Source of the DNA: Acidobacteriota bacterium
Lineage (GTDB): Bacteria; Acidobacteriota; Terriglobia; Terriglobales; Acidobacteriaceae
Length of the DNA: 5,165 bases
NCBI GenBank assembly: GCA_021778875.1
Contig: JAJYBT010000285.1
Location: 1-5,165, forward strand
Reading direction: 5' to 3'
A program made the translations under genes and the position numbers. Position 1 is the first letter of the stretch. Each line of letters begins with the position of its first letter. The notes beneath the pieces are model-generated. The model made no database searches. It saw only the letters and a list, made by a program, of their open reading frames with translations, and had not been told where the DNA came from. Positions 1 to 4,345 of this stretch are shown here, in pieces.

Positions 1-133
1 GCTGGATGAGGGCGACCTCGCCGGGCAGGATGTAGCGGTCAATGTAGTTGAGCAGGTTGAGGCCGAGCAGCAGTGCGACGGTCCCGATGGCGGGAGCGGC
101 GAAGTCGCGCGCAGTTTGGGACGGCTTGACCAA
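1..133 (-). CDS. MFS transporter, N-terminal fragment (Spinster-like), cut by window edge
   Basis: Only the first 44 codons lie in the window, and the gene continues beyond the left edge. Reading the minus strand from a TTG at 133-131 gives a short polar start (VKPSQTARDFA). A hydrophobic helix follows from about residue 12, containing LLNYIDRYILPG and ending ALIQ. The N-Y-I-D-R signature in the first transmembrane helix is typical of MFS carriers of the Spinster-like and related groups, which move small organic solutes or lipids across the inner membrane. No ATG occurs in frame in the visible part. A stop (TAA, 139-137) lies two codons upstream of the TTG, so TTG is the only usual start available. 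An AGGA at 145-142 lies 8 nt upstream of it. The gene lies 90 bp downstream of queF on the same strand, so cotranscription is plausible. The substrate cannot be told from this fragment. Confidence 0.72.
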   Translation of the reverse strand, partial: MVKPSQTARDFAAPAIGTVALLLGLNLLNYIDRYILPGEVALIQ

Positions 134-223
134 AGGTTACATCCTGAAGAAATGATGGCCGGGAATCAAGAGAATCACCGGGCTAGGGCGGCGTGGAACC
201 GGGGACCGCGCCGGGGAGGCGAA
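134..223. other. 90-bp gap between queF and the MFS gene
   Basis: No gene and no convincing terminator are seen after queF. GC-rich blocks are present, but no stem followed by a T run. Two copies of TGATTC lie close together on the minus strand as a short direct repeat. The absence of a terminator agrees with readthrough from queF into the MFS gene. Confidence 0.4.
142..145 (-). promoter_or_regulatory. Ribosome-binding site deciding the TTG start of the MFS gene
   Basis: The minus strand reads AGGA here, 8 nt before the TTG at 133-131. The last A of AGGA is also the first base of an ATG (142-140) that is followed directly by an in-frame TAA. That ATG therefore cannot start the transporter, which supports the TTG. 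Confidence 0.45.
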
Positions 224-622
224 CTATGCCTGCGGACGGGGCCAGCGGGCTTCGACGGTGGTGGCGATGCCGCCGCGGGGACGGAACTCGCCGCGGACGA
301 CGGCCCAGACGGGATCGCAGGCTTTTACGACGTCTTCGAGGACCTGGTTGACGATGTTTTCCTGAAAGATGCCGAGATTGCGGTAGCAAAAGAGGTATTC
401 CTTGAGGGATTTGAGCTCAAGGCAGCGGTTCCGGGGCATGTAGCGGATGGTGAGAACGCCGAAGTCGGGCAGACCCGTTTTGGGACAGACGGAGGTCAGC
501 TCGGGATCGTCGATGATGATTTCGTAGCCGGGAAACTGGTTCTGCCAGGTTTCGATGGGCGGGAAGGCGAAATCGAGGCCAGCCTTGGCGTGATCGTCGG
601 TATAACGCGGTTGCTGAGACAT
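224..622 (-). CDS. queF: NADPH-dependent 7-cyano-7-deazaguanine (preQ0) reductase, QueF
   Basis: This cytoplasmic enzyme reduces the nitrile of preQ0 to the amine of preQ1, using two NADPH, in biosynthesis of the tRNA wobble base queuosine. The 132-residue length fits the short, single-domain YkvM-type class. The nucleophile region SVCPKTGLPDFG carries Cys46 and Asp53, spaced as in Bacillus subtilis QueF (Cys55, Asp62). Glu88 falls at the place of the substrate-binding Glu97. The QueF signature ELKSLKEY at 69-76 is the NADPH-binding motif, and RPRGG at 114-118 is the conserved C-terminal block. The residue before Glu88 is Gln (FQE), where B. subtilis has His as recalled; this looks like natural variation. 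The frame stays open upstream to 934, but that extension overlaps the divergent adaptor gene and has no family similarity, so the ATG at 622-620 is chosen. There is no clear Shine-Dalgarno. No other queuosine gene and no preQ1 riboswitch-like leader is visible nearby. Confidence 0.95.
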   Translation of the reverse strand: MSQQPRYTDDHAKAGLDFAFPPIETWQNQFPGYEIIIDDPELTSVCPKTGLPDFGVLTIRYMPRNRCLELKSLKEYLFCYRNLGIFQENIVNQVLEDVVKACDPVWAVVRGEFRPRGGIATTVEARWPRPQA

Positions 623-628
623 GCATTG

Positions 629-634
629 ATTGTA
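629..634 (-). promoter_or_regulatory. Candidate -10 element (TACAAT) close to the queF start
   Basis: TACAAT on the minus strand matches the -10 consensus at 5 of 6 positions. Transcription starting about 7 nt downstream would begin at or next to the queF ATG, giving a leaderless message. That would fit the missing Shine-Dalgarno. No good -35 lies at 16-18 bp, which weakens the call. Confidence 0.3.
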
Positions 635-674
635 CGGGCGCGGGGAAGGCGTGGGCCACAGGGGGATGTGCCGG

Positions 675-703
675 ATTTTTCCTGATTCCTCCGGCTGTTT
701 CAA
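675..703 (-). promoter_or_regulatory. Alternative queF promoter: TTGAAA, 17-bp spacer, AAAAAT
   Basis: On the minus strand, TTGAAA (703-698, 5 of 6 to the -35 consensus) is followed after exactly 17 bp by AAAAAT (680-675, 4 of 6 to the -10 consensus). A start near 668 would give a leader of about 45 nt for queF. The -10 is poor, so this competes with the TACAAT element rather than replacing it. Confidence 0.35.
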
Positions 704-707
704 GAGT

Positions 708-732
708 CCTATATACTGGCTCAGGTTATAGG
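708..732. promoter_or_regulatory. 25-bp dyad, candidate operator for the efflux-type operon
   Basis: The site is symmetric about position 720. The outer arms are CCTATA (708-713) and TATAGG (727-732), and the inner arms are CTG (716-718) and CAG (722-724). Nine of the twelve base pairs around the centre are complementary. It covers a TATACT -10-like hexamer (712-717) and ends one base before the adaptor ATG at 734. A homodimeric repressor bound here would block the promoter. The weak Shine-Dalgarno AGG at 723-725 lies in the right half. The regulator family cannot be named from the site. Confidence 0.5.
712..717 (+). promoter_or_regulatory. Candidate -10 element (TATACT) of the adaptor-TPR-TolC operon
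   Basis: TATACT matches the -10 consensus at 5 of 6 positions and lies 16 bp before the adaptor ATG, so the leader would be about 10 nt. No convincing -35 is found 15-19 bp upstream. This would be expected if transcription needs an activator, or if the call is wrong. Confidence 0.3.
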
Positions 733-733
733 G

Positions 734-1972
734 ATGATTCGAGAAAGAAAGCAATTGGACCGTCGATGGCTCTGGGTGGGTGCGGCCGTCGTAGTGGTGG
801 TGGTGTTCTTTTCGGTGCGCTCCCTGACGCGGACCCGCCAGCAGATACGCGTGGCGGAGGTGTCGCATCAGCCGCTGACGAGCACGGTGAGCACGAACGG
901 CCGCGTCGAGCCGGAGGTGAACTACGAGCTTCACAGTCCGATTGCGACGACGGTGAAGGCACTGTATGTGCAGCCGGGCGATGTGGTTCCGGCGGGCAAA
1001 CTGCTGATGGTGCTGGATGATGTGCAGGCGCGGGCGCAGGTAGCGTCGGCGGAGAGCGGCGTGAAGTCTGCCCAGGCGGCGCTGGACGCGGTGAAGAACA
1101 ACGGCACGCTGGAGCAGCGGCAGGCGGCAGCCGCCGACCTGACACGGAGCCGGCTGGATCGAGACCAGGCGAAGCGGGACCTGGACGCGCTGGTGAAGTT
1201 GAGCGCGACGGGAGCAGCCTCAGCGGGTGAGGTGGAGGCGGCTCGGCAGCGGCTGGCGAGCGCGGAGGCAACCCTGTCGGCGGCCGAACAAAGCGCCAAG
1301 GGGCGCTATTCCGCCGCGGACCTGGCAAGAACTCAGGCGGCAATGAGCGACGCAGAGGCGCACTTGGCGGTAGCGCGCAATGTGCTTGCACAGACGCAGA
1401 TCCATGCGCCGATTTCCGGAACGGTCTACAGCGTGAACGCGGGCGCTACGGAGTTTGTGGAGCAAGGCAAGCTGCTGCTGCAGATGGCAGACCTGAAGCA
1501 CGAGCGCGTGCGCGCCTACTTTGACGAGCCGGAGATTGGCAAGCTGGCCGTGGGGCAGCCGATCCAGATCCAGTGGGATGCCAAGACGGGCAAGGTCTGG
1601 AATGGCCATATCGAGCGGACGCCGATCACCGTGATCACCTACGGAACGCGCACGGTGGGCGAGGTGCTGGTGTCAATTGACGATCCGGACGGGCAACTGC
1701 TGCCGGATACGAATGTGACGGTCACGGTGACCACATCGAGCGAGACCAACGCGCTGAGCATTCCGCGCGAGGCGCTGTACTCCGAGGGCGGCAAGCCGTA
1801 TGTGTTCAAGGTGACAGGAGACGCATTGAAGCGGACTCCGGTGATGACGGGAACCATCAATCTGACGCAGGTGGCGATTACGTCAGGATTGAATGCGGGA
1901 GACGTGGTTGCGACCGGAACTCTCTCTGGACAGCCCTTGCAAGAGGGTATTCCGATACAGGTTGCGCAGTGA
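734..1972 (+). CDS. HlyD/RND-type membrane-fusion periplasmic adaptor protein
   Basis: This 412-residue adaptor would bridge an inner-membrane pump and a TolC-type channel across the periplasm. A basic N-terminus (MIRERKQLDRR) is followed by one membrane anchor at about 12-31 with a run of six valines. There is no lipobox. Next come the first half of the lipoyl (barrel-sandwich) domain at about 57-96, with VQPGDVVPAGKLLMVLDD, and an Ala/Glu/Arg-rich coiled-coil hairpin at about 97-220. The second lipoyl half runs about 223-254 (IHAPISGTVYSVNAGATEFV), then a beta-barrel to about 345 and a membrane-proximal C-terminal domain. At the hairpin tip, aligning Leu156 and Ser163 with the RLS motif of TolC-docking adaptors puts Ala152 where Arg is expected. 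The ATG at 734 has only a weak AGG at 723-725. The stop overlaps the next gene's GTG. No pump gene is adjacent, so the ABC (MacA-like) or RND affiliation is unresolved. Confidence 0.88.
   Translation: MIRERKQLDRRWLWVGAAVVVVVVFFSVRSLTRTRQQIRVAEVSHQPLTSTVSTNGRVEPEVNYELHSPIATTVKALYVQPGDVVPAGKLLMVLDDVQARAQVASAESGVKSAQAALDAVKNNGTLEQRQAAAADLTRSRLDRDQAKRDLDALVKLSATGAASAGEVEAARQRLASAEATLSAAEQSAKGRYSAADLARTQAAMSDAEAHLAVARNVLAQTQIHAPISGTVYSVNAGATEFVEQGKLLLQMADLKHERVRAYFDEPEIGKLAVGQPIQIQWDAKTGKVWNGHIERTPITVITYGTRTVGEVLVSIDDPDGQLLPDTNVTVTVTTSSETNALSIPREALYSEGGKPYVFKVTGDALKRTPVMTGTINLTQVAITSGLNAGDVVATGTLSGQPLQEGIPIQVAQ
1957..1961 (+). promoter_or_regulatory. Weak ribosome-binding site for the GTG start of the TPR gene
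   Basis: ACAGG lies 7 nt before the GTG at 1969, inside the adaptor coding sequence. Together with the 4-nt overlap (GTGA, 1969-1972) it supports start by translational coupling. Confidence 0.35.
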
Positions 1973-2931
1973 GAGGCTGGATACAGGCAGGACTGCTGGC
2001 TTCGGCGCTGGCCATGGCAACCGCCGGCCACGCGCAGTATCAGCTTACGGCACAGGCGACAGCGGCCCTGGAAGCGGGCGATGCGGACCGGGCGCTGGCC
2101 CTGATCAATGCCCTGCCCCCGACGGCCGAGGCGCATAACCTGCGATGCCGGGTGCAATACGTGCTGGAGCACTGGGATGCCGCAGCGAATGAATGCCAGC
2201 AGGCGGTGAACATGGACGGGGGGAACTCCGACTATCACCTGTGGCTGGGGCGGGCGCTGGGCGAGAAAGCAGATCGCGCGTCGTTTTTGAGTGCCTACGG
2301 GCTGGGCAAGCGTGTGCGGATCGAGTTTGAAGCGGCGGTGAAGGCGAATCCGCGCAATGCGGAGGCTCTGGCGGATCTGGGCGAGTTTTACTACTCTGCC
2401 CCGGGGATTGTGGGCGGAGGCGACGACAAGGCTCAGGGGGTTGCCAACCAGCTGGATGGCGTGGACCCGGCGCGGGCATATGAGCTGCGGGCGCGCATCG
2501 CGGAGTCGCAAAAGGACTACGGCACGGCGGAACGGGAGTTCAAGCAGGCGCTGGCGGTGAGTTCGCATCCGGCCTTCCAGTGGGTGACGCTGGCCGCGTT
2601 CTACAGCCGGCGCGGGCGCCTGCAGGAGATGGAGGCGGCGCTGGAGAACGGCCAGAAGGATGCGCTGCGGGACAGGCACGCAGGGGTGGCGCTGTATAAC
2701 GGCGCGTCGGTGCTGATCAAAGCCGGGAAGAATTCCGCGCTGGCAGCCCGCATGCTGGAGGAGTATCTGGCGAGCACTTCCAAGACAGAGGAGGCGCCCG
2801 CGTTTGTGGCTCATACGCGGCTGGCGCAACTGAAGGCGCAGCTGGGCGACAAGGCGGGAGCACAGCAGGAAAAGAACGCCGCACTGCAACTGGCCCATGA
2901 CTACCGGGCTGCCCAGGACTTGAGATTTTGA
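1969..2931 (+). CDS. Exported TPR-like repeat protein
   Basis: The 320-residue product begins with a Sec signal peptide: Arg2, a hydrophobic core (LLASALAMATA), and likely cleavage after Ala22 in AGHA-Q. The mature part is almost all alpha-helical, with TPR-like helix pairs such as ALEAGDADRALALINALPP (about 33-51), the next pair around residues 57-83, FEAAVKANPRNAEALADLGEFY (about 120-141), and YGTAEREFKQALAVSSHPAF further on. A conserved-looking insert, SAPGIVGGGDDKAQ (143-156), resembles one recalled from other bacterial periplasmic TPR proteins. Cys60 and Cys76 are 16 residues apart in adjacent helices and could form a disulphide. The GTG start overlaps the adaptor stop by 4 nt, and the stop overlaps the TolC start by 4 nt, so the product is probably made in step with both. 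Such proteins act as scaffolds; the partner is unknown. A role in assembling or regulating the adaptor-TolC complex is inferred from position only. Confidence 0.82.
   Translation: MRGWIQAGLLASALAMATAGHAQYQLTAQATAALEAGDADRALALINALPPTAEAHNLRCRVQYVLEHWDAAANECQQAVNMDGGNSDYHLWLGRALGEKADRASFLSAYGLGKRVRIEFEAAVKANPRNAEALADLGEFYYSAPGIVGGGDDKAQGVANQLDGVDPARAYELRARIAESQKDYGTAEREFKQALAVSSHPAFQWVTLAAFYSRRGRLQEMEAALENGQKDALRDRHAGVALYNGASVLIKAGKNSALAARMLEEYLASTSKTEEAPAFVAHTRLAQLKAQLGDKAGAQQEKNAALQLAHDYRAAQDLRF
2915..2918 (+). promoter_or_regulatory. Ribosome-binding site supporting the TTG start of the TolC gene
   Basis: AGGA lies 9 nt before the TTG at 2928, inside the end of the TPR gene. It favours 2928 over the later in-frame TTG codons at 2946 and 2964. 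Confidence 0.4.
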
Positions 2932-4283
2932 TCGGGAACACGGATTTGAGAACGGGACGCAAATTGGGAACAGGTTGGCTGGCGTTGCTGCTGGGCACAG
3001 CGGCTGCGATGCTGCCTGCATCGCTGTCGGCACAAGTTTCGCTGACCACGGTGGTGGACCTGGCACAGCGCAACAGCGCAACGGTACGGATTGCGCAGGC
3101 GAACGTGCAGAAGGCGCAGGCGGGACTGTCGGAAAGCAAGGACGCGGTGATTCCCTCGGTGCAGTTTGCGACGGGGTTGCCGACGTTTCCGGAGGTGGGC
3201 TTTACCGGGTCGCCGCCGTCGGTCTGGACGGCCACGGTGCAGTCGCTGATCTTCGGTATTCCGCAGAAGCGGTATATCGACGCGGCACGTTTTGGCTTGC
3301 AGGCTGCAACGGCGAACCTGAAGGCGGCACGACAGCAGGTGGCTCTGGACGCCTCGGTTGCCTACATTGAGCTGGACACGGTGAACCGCGAGCTGGATGC
3401 TGCCCACGAGCAGGAAGGCTATGCCAACCGCCTGGTGGCGATTGAGCAGGAGCGATCCGAGGCGGGCGTGGACCCGCTGAGCGAGTTGCTGCAGGCCCAA
3501 CTGACGGCGGCGCAGGTAAAGCTGGCGCGCATTCGCCTGGAGGCGCGTGCGGGCACGCTCGCCACGCAGATTGCGGCGTTGACAGGGCTGCCGGTGGGGT
3601 CGATTACGCCGGACACCAAGAGCATTCCTGAGATTCCGAAACTGAGCGGAGACCCGCCGGACCATAATACGGGCGAGATTCGCGCGGCGCAGTTGCTGGC
3701 GCTCGCCAAGAGCGAGCAGGCGAGAGGTGACAAGGAGATCAACTATTTTCCGCAGTTGAGCTTCTTTGCGCAGTACAACCGCAATACGACGCTGCTGAAC
3801 GATGTGAACTCGTTCTTTGCCAGACCGCTGCCGGCGAACAACTTCAGTTCCGGCATTGCGATCCAGGTGCCGCTGTTTGACATGGGGCATCGCGCCAAGG
3901 CGCGCGAGACGGCCGCGGATGCGCTGCGCGCCACCGTGGAGGCCGAGGCAGCGCAGCGGCAGAACGATGTGCAGATTGCGCAGCTGAACGGCACGCTGCG
4001 CGAACTGGATGCGCTGGCGGAGGTGGCCACGCTGAAGCAGCAGATTGCTGCCGAACAGCTGAAGACGGTGGTGACGCAGCTGGAGTTTGGAAATGGAGCC
4101 GGCGCGGGCCCCGGCGCTGCTCCGCAACTGTCGCCGAAGGCGGAGCAACTGGCACGGATTGATGCGAGCCAGAGGCTGGAAGACTCACTGGATACAGGCT
4201 TTAACCTATCGAAGGCGCGGCTGAATCTGCTTCATGCGCTGGGACATATCGACGACTGGTTGCAGGAGCTGCACGCGAAGTAA
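2928..4283 (+). CDS. TolC-family outer-membrane efflux channel
   Basis: The 451-residue product has the two-repeat outer-membrane efflux protein (OEP) layout. A signal peptide has basic Arg8, Arg11 and Lys12, hydrophobic WLALLLGTAAAML, and likely cleavage after Ala35 (SLSA-QV). Each repeat has long Ala/Gln/Glu-rich helices flanking two beta strands of the membrane barrel: first at about 74-110 (from VIPSVQF to SLIFG), then at about 272-318 (from NYFPQLSFF to IQVPLFD). A Gly/Ala/Pro-rich loop (388-399) precedes the last helix, which carries GFNLSKARLNLLHALGHI, a typical C-terminal TolC-family signature. As a trimer it would form an outer-membrane and periplasmic exit duct for the adaptor encoded two genes upstream. 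The TTG start gives a TTGA overlap with the TPR stop. TTG 2946 would keep the basic residues and is the main alternative; TTG 2964 would lose them. The substrate is unknown. Confidence 0.9.
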   Translation: MIGNTDLRTGRKLGTGWLALLLGTAAAMLPASLSAQVSLTTVVDLAQRNSATVRIAQANVQKAQAGLSESKDAVIPSVQFATGLPTFPEVGFTGSPPSVWTATVQSLIFGIPQKRYIDAARFGLQAATANLKAARQQVALDASVAYIELDTVNRELDAAHEQEGYANRLVAIEQERSEAGVDPLSELLQAQLTAAQVKLARIRLEARAGTLATQIAALTGLPVGSITPDTKSIPEIPKLSGDPPDHNTGEIRAAQLLALAKSEQARGDKEINYFPQLSFFAQYNRNTTLLNDVNSFFARPLPANNFSSGIAIQVPLFDMGHRAKARETAADALRATVEAEAAQRQNDVQIAQLNGTLRELDALAEVATLKQQIAAEQLKTVVTQLEFGNGAGAGPGAAPQLSPKAEQLARIDASQRLEDSLDTGFNLSKARLNLLHALGHIDDWLQELHAK

Positions 4284-4323
4284 GACGGTAAACGTCATTA
4301 TTCTGCCTGAAATAGTACCGGAA

Positions 4324-4332
4324 TGATAAAAT
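4324..4332 (+). promoter_or_regulatory. Candidate extended -10 promoter of hpnJ
   Basis: TGATAAAAT reads as an extended -10 (TGn then TAAAAT, 5 of 6 to consensus), with no good -35 at 16-18 bp. Its expected start point near 4339 falls at the end of the GAGGGG ribosome-binding site. A transcript from here would lose that site and would probably use the ATG at 4340. Promoter and Shine-Dalgarno are thus partly exclusive readings. Confidence 0.35.
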
Positions 4333-4333
4333 T

Positions 4334-4339
4334 GAGGGG
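4334..4339 (+). promoter_or_regulatory. Ribosome-binding site selecting the hpnJ start at 4346
   Basis: GAGGGG lies 6 nt before the ATG at 4346 but touches the ATG at 4340 with no spacer. This favours 4346, as does the family's usual N-terminus, which begins one or two residues before KTLFLNPPSF. Confidence 0.6.
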
Positions 4340-4345
4340 ATGTCT

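Larger units (their letters stand above)
4284..4345. other. 62-bp gap between the TolC gene and hpnJ
   Basis: The gap is AT-richer than its surroundings. It holds a tiny inverted repeat, GACG-GTAAA-CGTC (4284-4296), directly after the TolC stop. The stem is only 4 bp and no T run follows, so it is not a credible terminator. The candidate promoter and ribosome-binding site of hpnJ fill the right half. Readthrough from the upstream operon is therefore possible. Confidence 0.45.

Noticed and set aside
116..685. Open frame of 189 codons on the plus strand
   Set aside because: It lies opposite queF, which has clear catalytic motifs. Its product shows no recognisable family and it is explained by GC-rich codon bias.
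623..733. preQ1 riboswitch in the queF leader
   Set aside because: The short stem, the A-rich tail and the C-rich loop of preQ1-I are not seen. The available leader would be 0-45 nt and lacks a Shine-Dalgarno to control.
623..934. N-terminal extension of queF to an ATG at 934
   Set aside because: The extra 104 residues overlap the divergent adaptor gene and its promoter. They are low-complexity, and the 132-residue form matches the short QueF class.
1639..3081. 480-codon open frame on the minus strand
   Set aside because: It is antisense to three real genes. It is Arg/Leu/His-rich without domains, as expected of a shadow frame in GC-rich DNA.
2901..4148. 415-codon open frame on the minus strand
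   Set aside because: It is antisense to the TolC gene and very Arg/Gln/Leu-rich with no motif or signal peptide. It is a shadow frame.
4284..4296. GACG-GTAAA-CGTC inverted repeat as a terminator of the export operon
   Set aside because: The stem has only 4 bp and no T run follows.
4295..4329. Imperfect inverted repeat TCATTATTC / GAATGATAA upstream of hpnJ as an operator
   Set aside because: Only 7 of 9 positions pair, with a long spacer in an AT-rich stretch. This is likely chance.
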